A DNA stretch of 64,000 nucleotides from Pelagibacterium sediminicola (lineage in GTDB: Bacteria > Pseudomonadota > Alphaproteobacteria > Rhizobiales > Devosiaceae): NCBI RefSeq assembly GCF_003390885.1, contig NZ_QMEL01000005.1, positions 1-64,000 of the forward strand. The letters run 5' to 3'. The notes below the pieces were generated by a model. That model was not told the origin of the DNA. It saw only the letters and a list, made by a program, of their open reading frames with translations, and ran no database searches. Position numbers and translations under genes: made by a program. Shown here piece by piece: positions 1 to 8,891 of this stretch. Position 1 is the stretch's first letter; every line of letters begins with the position of its first letter.

Positions 1-114
1 ACCTACGACGCCATCATCGACGCTGCCTGCCAAGCCTGGAACAACCTCATCGACCAGCCCCAAACCATCACCTCTATAGGAATGCGCGACTGGGCGCATA
101 TCGGTCAATCATGA
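1..114 (+). CDS. IS630-family transposase, C-terminal fragment (5' part outside window)
   Basis: The first 37 codons read TYDAIIDAACQAWNNL, then a segment ending SIGMRDWAHIGQS and a TGA stop. This is the characteristic C-terminal tail of IS630-type DDE transposases, which cut and paste the element at TA dinucleotides. Only the tail lies in the window, so I cannot tell whether the gene is intact. It ends 130 bp from the end of popZ. I do not see a clear terminal inverted repeat in the short stretch that follows. The assignment rests on my memory of the family tail motif. Confidence 0.75.
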   Translation, partial: TYDAIIDAACQAWNNLIDQPQTITSIGMRDWAHIGQS

Positions 115-243
115 CAGCCGTTGGTATTACCTTCCCCATCCCCGCCTGTCACCCCGGAATCCAGACCGAACCCGCAGCAATCGCGAGAGCCTCGACGATC
201 CCGTCAAACACTGAAGTATTCTAAGGCCAGCATAACGCCGCAG

Positions 244-924
244 CTACCCGCCGCGCGATACGCGCTCGATTTCCTGCGTTACGATCCGCTCGACCATGGC
301 GGGCAGGTTTTCCTCGAGCCATTCCTTGAGCATGGGCCGCATCATTTCGCGGATCATGGCCTCGACCGTCAGCCCCCCTGCCGTAAGCGGCATGTCAGGG
401 GAAATGCGCGGCGCATTGAGTTTGGAGAAAGCCGAGGAAACGGCGGCGGCGGTTGCCGGTTCGAGCAGTTCCTCGGCAAGATCGGCACCCAGATCAGGGT
501 CGGGCATCGGCGCCGCCTTCGCAAAATTCGCGGCAGGCTTTGGCGCGGGCTTGAGGACCGCGACCGGCGGCGCCTCCTCGTCCTGCGCAAAAGCGACATC
601 GTCCGGCACCACCATTTCCGCCGCTGCCTCAAGGCTTGCGGCGGAAGGCATTTCGGGTTCGGGCGTTTCGATTTCGTCGGGCTCCGCCACAGCACCGTCA
701 TCGATGATCTGCTCCGGCGAGAGCGCAAGGGTGGAAACTTCGTCTTCGTCATCATCGCTGAACGGATCGATGACAGGGCTTGGCTGGGGCTCGGCGGCTT
801 TGGCACCGGATGCGGCCGCCGCAGGAACCTTTTGCGCCGCGCTCTCGTCATCATCGGCAATGATCTGCCTGATCGATGACAGGATTTCATCCATCGTCGG
901 TTCTTTGGCAGCCGGCTGGTTCAT
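244..924 (-). CDS. popZ: Polar organizing protein PopZ (DUF2497 family)
   Basis: A 226-residue acidic protein with the PopZ plan. A short N-terminal helix carries the motif EPTMDEILSSIRQIIADDD (about residues 8-26). A proline- and acid-rich disordered middle follows (about 27-165). A conserved C-terminal helical region (about 175-222) contains MIREMMRPMLKEWLEENLP and a final EIERVSR. PopZ self-assembles into a polar network that anchors the chromosome centromere (ParB/parS) and recruits cell-cycle proteins in alphaproteobacteria. The N-terminal helix binds partners and the C-terminal region oligomerises. The gene lies downstream of tolC on the same strand. In relatives valS usually follows; here an IS630 end is found instead. 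Confidence 0.88.
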   Translation of the reverse strand: MNQPAAKEPTMDEILSSIRQIIADDDESAAQKVPAAAASGAKAAEPQPSPVIDPFSDDDEDEVSTLALSPEQIIDDGAVAEPDEIETPEPEMPSAASLEAAAEMVVPDDVAFAQDEEAPPVAVLKPAPKPAANFAKAAPMPDPDLGADLAEELLEPATAAAVSSAFSKLNAPRISPDMPLTAGGLTVEAMIREMMRPMLKEWLEENLPAMVERIVTQEIERVSRGG

Positions 925-1095
925 GCTCGCCTCATTCCCAGTTTGCCCCCCAACAGGGCGGATACTCTACACTTTGCGAACCGGACCCGGCGATCGCGGC
1001 GTTGATTCGCTTTACAATACCTTAACGCGGGAGTGCGGGCCGCGAAACGGGCGGGCCGGGCAAGCCATGCTTATTCCACGGAAATCCTTACCGGG

Positions 1096-2445
1096 TCAGC
1101 GCAAATTGCCCCAGACATCAGCGGGGGCTTCGGGAACCCGCACGGGCTCGGCCACCGTGCCGTCTGCACCGCGAAGCTGCACCGGCAGGCCCAGATTGGC
1201 CGCGCTCAGCGCACCGGTCGCCGCGATAAGCGAATAGCTGGCAATGGCGCGCTGCGCCTGCGCGGATGCAAGAGCCTCCTCGGCATTGAGCAGGCTGGCC
1301 CGCGCGTTGAGTACATCGAGGGTCGTTGCCTGCCCGACCTCGTTCTGGTCGATCACAGCCTGAAGCGCAAGGCGGCTGGCCGCGACGGCGGCGGTTGCCG
1401 ATTCGATCTGTGCGGTCGTTGCCTGAATGCCCGCCCAGCCCTGACGCACCGCTTCGGTGATCTGGTCGCGCGTTGCAATGCCTTCGACCTGCGTCTGAAT
1501 CTGCCCGATATTGGCTCGCTCCACAGCCGGATCGCGCGCCGGAACAAATATCGGCACCGACAGGCGCAACGAAACGGAAGCCTGGCTGGCAATCGTATTG
1601 GTGGAAAACCCGCCAAGCCCGGCCTGTCCGGTAAATGAGATGGTCGGGCCGAACCCGGCAACGGTTTCGTTATAACCGTGCTGGGCAGCGCGAATTTGCG
1701 CGGCGGAGGCAAGCAGCGCCGGATGGTTCGTTGTCGCCGCCGCGATCGCGGAATCGAGCGAGCCCGGCAGCAGATTGCCGAAGCGGTAGGATGCGGAAAG
1801 GCCGCGCGGCTCGTGCCCGACCCAGCGCACGTAATTGGCCTCGGCCTGCCGCAGATTGTTGATCGCCCCCTGATAGGCTGCCTCGGCCTGCGCAAGACTG
1901 GCCTGCGCCTGCGCCACGTCAAGCTGGGTACCCTCTCCCAGTTCCAGACGGTCTCGTGCCGATTGCAGTTGCGCGCGCACGAAGCCGATATTTTCCTGCC
2001 TTATGTCGACGATGCGCCTGTTGGTTACAACGTTCACATAGGCCTGCGCCACTGAGAGCAATACGTTCTGCTCGACGTTGCGTGCGCCCTGCACCGCGGC
2101 ATCATATTCCGCCTGCGCTCTCAGGATCGCGTCATCGGTGCTGCTGTCGAACAGCGTCTGGGAATAGCTCAGGCCCAGGCTATCGTTCGGCGCGGTGCGC
2201 CCGGGTACGTCCGACCACGTATAACCCACGCTCGCTTCGCCGCCGATGGTAGGCAGCCGCGCGCCCTCCGCGCTCCTGATTCCCTGCTGGGCAGAACGGA
2301 CCGTAAGAAAGGAGGAGGCAAGGGAGGGATTGTTCGCATAGGCGTAAGCCATTGCATCCGCCAGGCTTTCCGCATGCGACAGTGTCGGGGTTAGCCCAAG
2401 AGCCAGCGCAAGTGCGCCCAAGCGAAAAACTTTCAATACCGACAT
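1096..2445 (-). CDS. tolC: TolC family outer membrane efflux protein
   Basis: A 449-residue protein with a signal peptide (about 1-25, cleavage after SHA) and two internally related halves rich in long amphipathic helices. Typical TolC features are the opening AESLADAMAYAYANNPSL, the RLELGEGTQLDVAQAQASLA helix and its second-half counterpart NEVGQATTLDVLNARASL. It should form the trimeric outer-membrane/periplasmic channel used by type I secretion and RND or ABC efflux pumps. The ATG start has a strong GGAGG Shine-Dalgarno element. It lies 127 bp downstream of the pcm-like gene on the same strand, a pairing I recall as common in alphaproteobacteria. No inner-membrane pump partner is adjacent, so the transport substrate is unknown. 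Confidence 0.9.
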   Translation of the reverse strand: MSVLKVFRLGALALALGLTPTLSHAESLADAMAYAYANNPSLASSFLTVRSAQQGIRSAEGARLPTIGGEASVGYTWSDVPGRTAPNDSLGLSYSQTLFDSSTDDAILRAQAEYDAAVQGARNVEQNVLLSVAQAYVNVVTNRRIVDIRQENIGFVRAQLQSARDRLELGEGTQLDVAQAQASLAQAEAAYQGAINNLRQAEANYVRWVGHEPRGLSASYRFGNLLPGSLDSAIAAATTNHPALLASAAQIRAAQHGYNETVAGFGPTISFTGQAGLGGFSTNTIASQASVSLRLSVPIFVPARDPAVERANIGQIQTQVEGIATRDQITEAVRQGWAGIQATTAQIESATAAVAASRLALQAVIDQNEVGQATTLDVLNARASLLNAEEALASAQAQRAIASYSLIAATGALSAANLGLPVQLRGADGTVAEPVRVPEAPADVWGNLR

Positions 2446-2572
2446 GATACCGCCTCCAGCGCGCCCGCTAACCTATTGTGCCGGCGCGCTTGTTTCAATG
2501 TGCTGACGGGAGGTTGTCCAAGTTTTAATACCCGTAATGTGCGCGGCGTGGTTTGGGCGCAACACTTGCCCT

Positions 2573-3226
2573 TCAGAACCGGAACGCGGGTGCTTCCGCG
2601 AAGCTCGCGATCACCGGTATGCTGGCGTTGAAGGCGGGACGCGACGAGATGTCCTTGCCCGATTTCACATAGACATGGGCGACCGCAGCGTTTCCGTGCC
2701 CGTGCACGGCGACCAGCCGTCCCTCGTCGCCAAGCTGCCTGAAAAGCGTTGTGGACACCTGGTCTACCGCGCCCTCGATGATGATGACATCGAAGGGTGC
2801 ACTCTTCGGAGCGCCATTCTCCAGCGCGCCGACCACCACTTCGGCATTGGCGATCCCCTGCGCCCTGAGCGCATCGTTGGCCGCCGCGGCCAGTTCGGCA
2901 TCGTCCTCGAGCCCGGTGACGCTCGCGGCCAGCCCGGCTAGAACCGCCGTCGAATACCCCGTGCCGCACCCCACATCGAGCACCTTGTCCTGCGGCCCGA
3001 CCTCGGCAAGCTGGATGAGGCGTCCGAGGCTGGCCGGGGCGAGCATGGTGCGTCCCGCCGAAAGCTTCACGTTCTCATCGATATAGGCCAGCGCCCGGCG
3101 TTCTTCCGGAACGAAGGTTTCGCGCGGCACGCGGTTCATCACATCCAGAATACGCCAGTCTGTAATCCCGCTGGTCCGAAGCTGATTATCCACCATCGTC
3201 CGGCGCGCGCGTGCAAAATCGATCAT
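2573..3226 (-). CDS. Protein-L-isoaspartate O-methyltransferase family protein
   Basis: A 217-residue SAM-dependent methyltransferase. The glycine-rich motif I, VLDVGCGTGYSTAVLAGL, lies near residue 81, followed by a GLEDD acidic loop and a DVIIIEGAVDQV motif. The N-terminal region (MIDFARARRTMVDNQLRTSG) is typical of the alphaproteobacterial PCMT branch next to tolC. The classical enzyme repairs isoaspartyl damage and has a GQTxSxPxxVA active-site loop; here the equivalent reads GRTMLAPASLGRL, with leucine in place of the key serine. The real substrate may therefore differ from that of canonical Pcm. I chose the ATG at 3226 because conservation begins at MIDFARARRT; an upstream extension is possible but unsupported. 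Confidence 0.78.
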   Translation of the reverse strand: MIDFARARRTMVDNQLRTSGITDWRILDVMNRVPRETFVPEERRALAYIDENVKLSAGRTMLAPASLGRLIQLAEVGPQDKVLDVGCGTGYSTAVLAGLAASVTGLEDDAELAAAANDALRAQGIANAEVVVGALENGAPKSAPFDVIIIEGAVDQVSTTLFRQLGDEGRLVAVHGHGNAAVAHVYVKSGKDISSRPAFNASIPVIASFAEAPAFRF

Positions 3227-3340
3227 CCCTGATGTCCCTGGCAGGATAAGTATGAGGCTCCCCGGCTCAATACCGCCGCCCACCAAGGGAAGCAAGCGCT
3301 TTGGGCTGGATCGACATTCAGAGCAGGCGGCGGCATCGCT

Positions 3341-3393
3341 CCCCCCTCACCGGTGGAGCGATTGGAGCCGAAGAAGGGTTGGGGGTCAGGGGG
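3341..3393. repeat. Degenerate family A intergenic repeat
   Basis: A short remnant with the outer arms of the family A repeat (CCCCCCTCA on the left, GGGGGTCAGGGGG on the right) and the associated GCTGCGGTGCA tail. It lacks the two internal hairpins of the full copies. It lies between the start of the pcm-like gene and the end of the ABC ATPase gene. Confidence 0.5.
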
Positions 3394-3433
3394 CTGCGGT
3401 GCAGGCGAAAAACGCCCAACAGCAACTTTACCA

Positions 3434-5041
3434 TTACTCCCCAAACCGTGTCTTCAGCGCCGCATCGAGTCTCGGCGCCGCCGCGATAAGCGCTCGCGTA
3501 TAGTCGTGCCGGGGGCGCTCGAACACCTCGCTGGTTGCCCCGCTTTCCACTACCTTGCCGTCCTTGAGCACATAGACCCGGTCCGTCACGGCCCGCACCA
3601 CGTGAAGGTCGTGCGAGATGAAGAGATAGGCGACCCCTATGCGCTCGGAAATCGCCGCCAGGAGATCGAGGATCTGCGCCCGGATCGACACATCGAGCGC
3701 CGACACCGCCTCATCGAGAACGATCAGGGAGGGCTCGACGATCAACGCCCGCGCGATCGCGATCCGCTGGCGCTGCCCGCCGGAAAATTCGTGAATGAAC
3801 TTGTTCGCATCGGCAGGAAGGAGCCCGACCTGCGTGAGCACGGTGTCGATCCGCCGGCGCCGCTCGGCACCCGAGGGCGCTTCCGTCCCAAGAAGATGCA
3901 GCGGCTCGGCCACCAGCCGCTCAACCGTATGGCGCGGATTGAACGAACCGTAAGGGTCCTGAAACACCATCTGCATCGCCCGGCGCGTTGCAAATGCCGT
4001 ATCGCCGGGCCCGCGTACCGGCGCGCCGTTGATCGCGATCTCGCCCGCCTGCGCCGTTTCCAGCCCCAGCACCGCCCGCGCCAGCGTCGATTTTCCACTC
4101 CCGCTTTCTCCCACCAGTCCAACGCTCTCGCCTTGCGCAACGCTCAACGAGACCCCGTCCAGCGCAACCTTGAAGGCCCGTGGAGCCCAGGGGGCCGGTT
4201 TCGGCTTGGGATAGGTGCGGACAAGCCCTTCCACCTCGAGCAGCGTGCGCGCCGATTGCTGGGCTTTTCGCGCAGGGACATGCGCGGAAGCCGAAAAGAG
4301 TTTTCGCGTATAGGGATCGCGCATCTGGCGGAAAACATCGCGCACCGGCCCGCTCTCGACCACCCTGCCCGCCTTGAGCACGGCAACCGTATCGGCCATT
4401 TCCGCAACGACCGCCAGATCGTGCGTAATGAGGATCAGGCCCATCCCGTCCTCACGGACCAGATCTTTGAGAAGATCGAGCACCTGCGCCTGATTGGTCA
4501 CGTCCAGTGCCGTGGTGGGTTCGTCAGCGATCAGCAGGCGCGGCCTCAACGCAATGGCCATCGCGATCCCCACCCGCTGGCGCTGCCCGCCCGATAGCTC
4601 GTGCGGATAGCGCGAAAGCGGAAACTCCTCCGCACCGAGCCCGACCCGATCCAGTGTCTGCCGGGCGATCGCCATGGCCTCGCCGCGTCCGGCCTTGCCA
4701 TGCACCAGCACGGTCTCGGCCACCTGCGCGCCGATGGTTTTGACCGGATTGAGCGCGGTCATCGGCTCCTGGAAGATCATCCCGATGTCGTCGCCCCTGA
4801 CGTCATTGAGCGCACGATCCGAAAGCCGCGTCAGCTTGATGTCATCGAAGATGACCGAGCCGGAAAGCCGGGAGTGGCGGGGCAGCAGATTCAGGATCGA
4901 CAGCGCGGTCAGCGATTTGCCGGACCCCGATTCCCCGACGATCCCCAGGATCTCGCCCCGCCCGGCCTCAAGCGACACGCGATCCAGAATCGGCGTCGGA
5001 CCAATGGACAGCGAAAGATCCTTGACGCGCAACAGGCTCAT
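3434..5041 (-). CDS. ABC transporter ATP-binding protein with two fused ATPase domains (oligopeptide type)
   Basis: A 535-residue cytoplasmic protein that fuses two complete nucleotide-binding domains. The first has Walker A GESGSGKS near residue 35, signature [12 protein letters not shown] and Walker [13 protein letters not shown]. The second repeats the set as [24 protein letters not shown] and [12 protein letters not shown]. This DppD-DppF fusion occurs in YejF and GsiA type importers. It powers the permease pair encoded upstream. Its ATG overlaps the stop of the preceding permease gene as ATGA, indicating translational coupling, and it is the last gene of the four-gene operon. The start was placed at this overlap and at the first conserved residues [14 protein letters not shown]. 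Confidence 0.93.
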   Translation of the reverse strand: MSLLRVKDLSLSIGPTPILDRVSLEAGRGEILGIVGESGSGKSLTALSILNLLPRHSRLSGSVIFDDIKLTRLSDRALNDVRGDDIGMIFQEPMTALNPVKTIGAQVAETVLVHGKAGRGEAMAIARQTLDRVGLGAEEFPLSRYPHELSGGQRQRVGIAMAIALRPRLLIADEPTTALDVTNQAQVLDLLKDLVREDGMGLILITHDLAVVAEMADTVAVLKAGRVVESGPVRDVFRQMRDPYTRKLFSASAHVPARKAQQSARTLLEVEGLVRTYPKPKPAPWAPRAFKVALDGVSLSVAQGESVGLVGESGSGKSTLARAVLGLETAQAGEIAINGAPVRGPGDTAFATRRAMQMVFQDPYGSFNPRHTVERLVAEPLHLLGTEAPSGAERRRRIDTVLTQVGLLPADANKFIHEFSGGQRQRIAIARALIVEPSLIVLDEAVSALDVSIRAQILDLLAAISERIGVAYLFISHDLHVVRAVTDRVYVLKDGKVVESGATSEVFERPRHDYTRALIAAAPRLDAALKTRFGE

Positions 5042-5862
5042 CGGCTCCTCTCGCGCAATCGGGGATCGAGCAGGTCGCGCAAGCCGTCGCCGAACAGATT
5101 CAGCCCCAGCACCATCAGAACGATGGTTAGCCCCGGCACGATAGCGACATGGGGCGCCAGCGCGATCATGGTCTGCGCCTCGGCCAGCATCCGGCCCCAA
5201 CTCGGGATGGGCGGCTGGGCGCCTAGCCCGACATAGGCCAGCCCCGCCTCGGCGAGAATGCCGAGCGAGAACTGGATGGTCGCCTGCACGATCAGCGTAT
5301 TGGCGATGTTGGGCAGAACGTGCTCGAGCGAGATATGGGCCGCCCCCTTCCCCGACAGCCGCGCCGCCATGATGAATTCACGCGTCCAGACCGGCAGCGC
5401 CGAGCCGCGCGCGATGCGGGCGAAAACCGGGATATTGAAGATCCCGATGGCAATGATCGCGTTGACCGCGCCCGGTCCGAATATCGCGGTGATCAGGATG
5501 GCGATGACCAGCGCGGGAAACGCAAAGACCACGTCGTTTCCCCGCATCACGATCTCATCGAGCAGGCTCCCATGCGTCGCCGCCGCGAAAAGGCCCAGCG
5601 GCACCCCCACCAGCACGCCAACGCCGACCGCGATCAGCGCCACGGCGATGGAAGTCTGCGCGCCGACCATGAGCATGGAAACGATATCGCGCCCGAAATG
5701 GTCGGTCCCCAGCCAGTGCGCGCCCGAAGGCGGCTGCAGCCGGTCGGCAACCGACAGAACGGTGATGTCGTACGGCGTCCAGACCATCGATACGGTCGCC
5801 AGCACGACGAAGAAGGCCGTGATCCCCGCGCCGATGACCAGGTTGAGCCCGACGCTCCTCAT
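5038..5862 (-). CDS. ABC transporter permease, DppC/OppC type
   Basis: A 274-residue inner-membrane protein of the BPD_transp_1 family. An N-terminal membrane helix (about 7-28) is followed by the DppC hallmark HWLGTDHFGRDIVSMLMVGA near residues 49-68. Several further helices follow, with the cytoplasmic EAA loop (AARLSGKGAAHISLEHVLPN) that docks on the ATPase. It should pair with the DppB-type permease encoded immediately upstream to form the membrane channel. Genes overlap on both sides: 4 bp with the upstream permease and 4 bp with the downstream ATPase. The substrate is probably an oligopeptide or similar solute and cannot be specified from sequence. Confidence 0.92.
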   Translation of the reverse strand: MRSVGLNLVIGAGITAFFVVLATVSMVWTPYDITVLSVADRLQPPSGAHWLGTDHFGRDIVSMLMVGAQTSIAVALIAVGVGVLVGVPLGLFAAATHGSLLDEIVMRGNDVVFAFPALVIAILITAIFGPGAVNAIIAIGIFNIPVFARIARGSALPVWTREFIMAARLSGKGAAHISLEHVLPNIANTLIVQATIQFSLGILAEAGLAYVGLGAQPPIPSWGRMLAEAQTMIALAPHVAIVPGLTIVLMVLGLNLFGDGLRDLLDPRLRERSR

Positions 5863-6806
5863 GTCACCGGCCTCCTCAGGCGCGGATCGACCAGCGCATA
5901 GGTGACATCGACGATGAAATTGACGGCCACCACGGCGAAAACCAGAAGCATCACGACCGAACGCACGACGATCAGGTCGCGCGCATTGATCGCCTGAAAC
6001 ACCAGCCTGCCCAGGCCCGGCAGAAAAAAGACGTTCTCGATGATGATCGCTCCGGCCAGCAGGAAGGAAAACTGCAACCCCATTATGGTCAGCACGGGGA
6101 TCAGCGCGTTGCGCAGGGCGTGGTGACGCAGCGCCTGCCCCCGGCTCAGCCCCTTGGCGCGCGCCGTCCGGATATAATCCTCATCGAGCGTGTCGATCAG
6201 CGCCGAGCGCATCATCCGCGCAAGGATCGATGCCTGCGGCAGCGCCAGCGCAACGGCGGGCAGCGTCAGCGCCTTCATTGCAGCGTAAGGATCGTCCCAG
6301 CCGGGAAATCCGCCGGCGGAAAACCAGCGCAGCCCCACCGAGAACGCCAGCACCAGAAGCATAGCGAACCAGAAATTGGGCACCGCGATCCCCAACTGGG
6401 TCACCCCCATGATGCCGGTATCGAGCGGAGAATTGCGCGACGCCGCCGCCAGCGCGCCCATGGGAATGGCAATGAGGGTGGAGAGCGTCAGCGCATAGAT
6501 CGCCAATGGCAGCGAAACCCCCAGCCGCGCCCCGATCAGGTCGGCAACCGGAACCCTGTAGGTATAGGAAATCCCGAAATCGCCAACCGTCATCCCCGCC
6601 AGCCAGCCGCCATAGCGGGCCCAGAGAGGCGCGTTGAGCCCCAGCTGGTCGCGCAGCGCGGCCACCGTATCGGGTGCGGCATTGAGCCCGAGCATGAAGG
6701 CCGCCGGATCGCCCGGCAGCACCTCGAGCACCAGAAAGATCACAAGGCTGGCGGCCAAAAGGCTCGCCAGCAACGACCCCAGGCGCTTGAGGACGAAGAG
6801 TGTCAT
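5859..6806 (-). CDS. ABC transporter permease, DppB/OppB type
   Basis: A 315-residue inner-membrane protein. It starts with the typical MTLFVLKRLGSLLASLLAASLVIF helix and carries the DppB N-terminal motif EVLPGDPAAFMLG. The cytoplasmic EAA loop TARAKGLSRGQALRHHALRNAL and the late GLGRLVFQAINARDL motif are also present. It forms a heterodimeric channel with the DppC-type permease, whose gene overlaps its 3' end by 4 bp. The ATG at 6806 begins the conserved first helix. The binding-protein gene ends 353 bp upstream, and that gap is filled with palindromic repeats, so permease expression may be lower than that of the binding protein. Confidence 0.92.
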   Translation of the reverse strand: MTLFVLKRLGSLLASLLAASLVIFLVLEVLPGDPAAFMLGLNAAPDTVAALRDQLGLNAPLWARYGGWLAGMTVGDFGISYTYRVPVADLIGARLGVSLPLAIYALTLSTLIAIPMGALAAASRNSPLDTGIMGVTQLGIAVPNFWFAMLLVLAFSVGLRWFSAGGFPGWDDPYAAMKALTLPAVALALPQASILARMMRSALIDTLDEDYIRTARAKGLSRGQALRHHALRNALIPVLTIMGLQFSFLLAGAIIIENVFFLPGLGRLVFQAINARDLIVVRSVVMLLVFAVVAVNFIVDVTYALVDPRLRRPVT

Positions 6807-6892
6807 TCCGTGCGCTCCGCGCCTCTGGTCAACACCGCAGCCCCCTTCCGCCCCCACGGAACACGGCTATTGCATATGTTTCGGCTATCGCC

Positions 6893-7016
6893 GACCCCTC
6901 CTCCCATCCTCCCCCGCAAGGGAGGAGGTGCTGGCCTTGTACGTAGGGAGACAACAAGGAAAAGGAAACACCCTCCCCTTGATGGGGAGGGCTGGGGAAG
7001 GGTGAAGCCACACACG
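6893..7016. repeat. Family B intergenic palindromic repeat (copy 1)
   Basis: About 124 bp built from two GC-rich hairpins, one around CCTCCCCCGCAAGGGAGG and one around CCCTCCCCTTGATGGGGAGGG, ending in GGTGAAGCCACACACG. The reverse complement of 46424-46541 has the same two hairpins and almost the same linker, so these are two copies in opposite orientation. It occupies the 353-bp gap (6807-7159) inside the peptide ABC operon. Confidence 0.8.
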
Positions 7017-7032
7017 CAAATCTATCTACTGT

Positions 7033-7122
7033 AGCCCTCCGCCTTGAAGGGAGAAAAACCGTAAGACAGCCTTTTTCGCCCCCCTCTTCCCTTTGTGGGA
7101 GAGGGTTGGGGGCAAGGGGGCC
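7033..7122. repeat. Partial family A repeat
   Basis: A GC-rich palindromic segment containing the half-hairpin CCCCCTCTTCCCTTTGTGGGAGAGGG followed by TTGGGGGCAAGGGGGCCAGCGAT, matching the right half of the family A repeats. It lies next to the family B copy, in the gap between the binding-protein and permease genes. Confidence 0.6.
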
Positions 7123-7159
7123 AGCGATATTGCCATGAGCCATGAATGCCGGACTGGCC

Positions 7160-8632
7160 CTACCGCCAATAGACCGCGGTCAGGTCCGTCGCCTGCGTGG
7201 GCGCATTCACCCATAGCCCTTCAAGATCGACGTGCTGGATAGCGGTCTTGGCCATCTGGAAGAGATAGGCGTTGACGTAGTTCTCCGCGATGTCCCGCTG
7301 GGCGGCCTGCAAAAGTTCCGTCCGCCGTTCGGGATCGGTGGTAAGGTTCAATTCCTCCATAATCGCCTTGAACGAAGGCGCGCCGTAGCCGAAATAATAA
7401 TCGTCCCGGCCATAGATCTCGATATCGAGCGGCTCGGTGTGCGAAATCACCGTAAGGTCGAAGTCGGCCCCCGAAAACACCTGTTCGAGCCACTGCGCCC
7501 ATTCCATGTTGACGATGTCGGTCTCGATCCCCACGGCACGAAGCTGCGCGGCGATGATCTCCCCACCCCGGCGCGCATAGGTCGGCGGGGGCGGCAGGGC
7601 CAGCGAAAGTCGGATCGGCCCGACGCCTGCTTCCTCGAGGAGTTCCCGCGAGCGCTCGGGGTCGTAGGCGGAAAGATCGGTCAGATCGACATAGGCGGGA
7701 TGGTGCGGCGCGAAATGCGTGCCGATCGGTGTCCCGTACCCGAACATGGCCCCATCGATGATCGCCTGCCGGTCGATGGCGTGGGCGATCGCTTCGCGCA
7801 CGAGAATGTTGTCGAGCGGCGCACGGCGGTTGTTCATGGCCAGCAGCGTTTCGCCCTCGGTCGAGCCCACGACCGCGACGAATCGCGGATCGGCATCGAG
7901 AATGGGCAGCATTTCAGGCGCCGGGAAGATCGGGAACGTATCCACGTCCTCGGCCATCATCGCCGCGAACGCTGCGGTCGGATCGTCGATGAACCGGAAG
8001 GTGGCGCGTTCGAGCCGCGCGGGCTCACCCCAGTAATCTCCATTGCGCTCGATGACGACGCTGTCCCCTTGCGTCCAGCGCGCAAAGCGGAACGGACCGG
8101 TGCCCACCGGATTGCTGGTGTTGGCATCTGCACTCGAAGGCGAGACAATCACCGCATCGCCCCAGGCGAGGTTGAACAGCAGATTGCCGTTCGGGTGCTC
8201 GAGCGTCACGACCGCCGTCAGGTCGTCCGGTGCCTCGACCGTGGCGATCGCGTCGAACAGCACCTTTTGCGCATTGACCGAATCGTCGGCCATGGCGCGC
8301 TCGAAGGAAAAGACCACGTCATCGGCCGTCATCGGCGTGCCGTCGTGGAAGACGACGTCTTCATTGAGATGGAAGGTATAGGTCAGCGCGTCCTCGGAAA
8401 TGTCCCAGCTCTCCGCCAGCGCGGGCAGGATCGCACCATCGGGCCCGAACCGGGTCAGCCCCTCGAAGACATTGGCATAGACCACCTCGTCGATAGCGGC
8501 GGCAGCGCCCGCTGTCGGATCGAGATGCGGCGGCTCTAGCACGAGGCCGACGACGATGTCGGTTCGTTGTGCCAGCACCGGCCCCGTCCACAGCATCGCC
8601 AACGCCAGCCCCGTCATCCATACCTTGTTCAT
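7160..8632 (-). CDS. ABC transporter periplasmic substrate-binding protein, peptide/SBP_bac_5 family
   Basis: A 490-residue secreted protein with a signal peptide (MNKVWMTGLALAMLWTGPVLA, about 1-21). It is followed by the family opening DIVVGLVLEPPHLDPTAGAAA, the ANVFEGLTRFGPDG motif and LAESWDISEDALTYTFHLNED, all typical of peptide/nickel binding proteins. It captures the solute in the periplasm for the two permeases and fused ATPase encoded downstream. The ATG has an AAGGA Shine-Dalgarno element 7 bp upstream. As first gene of the operon it is probably made in excess. The substrate (dipeptide, oligopeptide, glutathione or another) cannot be decided from sequence. Confidence 0.92.
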   Translation of the reverse strand: MNKVWMTGLALAMLWTGPVLAQRTDIVVGLVLEPPHLDPTAGAAAAIDEVVYANVFEGLTRFGPDGAILPALAESWDISEDALTYTFHLNEDVVFHDGTPMTADDVVFSFERAMADDSVNAQKVLFDAIATVEAPDDLTAVVTLEHPNGNLLFNLAWGDAVIVSPSSADANTSNPVGTGPFRFARWTQGDSVVIERNGDYWGEPARLERATFRFIDDPTAAFAAMMAEDVDTFPIFPAPEMLPILDADPRFVAVVGSTEGETLLAMNNRRAPLDNILVREAIAHAIDRQAIIDGAMFGYGTPIGTHFAPHHPAYVDLTDLSAYDPERSRELLEEAGVGPIRLSLALPPPPTYARRGGEIIAAQLRAVGIETDIVNMEWAQWLEQVFSGADFDLTVISHTEPLDIEIYGRDDYYFGYGAPSFKAIMEELNLTTDPERRTELLQAAQRDIAENYVNAYLFQMAKTAIQHVDLEGLWVNAPTQATDLTAVYWR

Positions 8633-8830
8633 ACGTCCATCCTTTCCCCATAAAAACCCGCCGAGTCGGAAGGCTCCCTTTCGGAGCCGGGATAATGGGG
8701 GCAATGGGCACTGGTCGCAAGGCCTGCAAAAGTTTAACAAGACCGCATTAAACGCCTGTTTTTCCTGCATATTTTAAAACAACCAAGGATTATTTTTTGA
8801 CCGAATGGAACAAATTCGCCAGAATCCGCT

Positions 8831-8858
8831 TTGCCCTTCACATAGCCACACTTATATA
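8831..8858 (+). promoter_or_regulatory. Possible sigma-70 promoter for the small gene at 8892
   Basis: TTGCCC at 8831-8836 and TATATA at 8853-8858 are separated by 16 bp, resembling a -35/-10 pair. They stand about 34 bp upstream of the Shine-Dalgarno and start of the small gene. The surrounding 8633-8891 gap is AT-richer than its neighbours and separates divergent genes, so promoters for both directions are expected here. Confidence 0.35.
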
Positions 8859-8891
8859 GGCAACGGTTGTTTAACGACGACAGGGGACAAC

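Noticed and set aside
296-1237. Long plus-strand reading frame over popZ and upstream
   Set aside because: It is the GC-rich antisense shadow of popZ and the tolC end, with low-complexity Ser/Ala/Gly composition and no family resemblance; popZ on the other strand has clear motifs.
6893-7122. CRISPR array
   Set aside because: The repeated GC-rich units are palindromic, imperfect, irregularly spaced and spread over the whole window, unlike the regular identical repeats with unique spacers of a CRISPR array.
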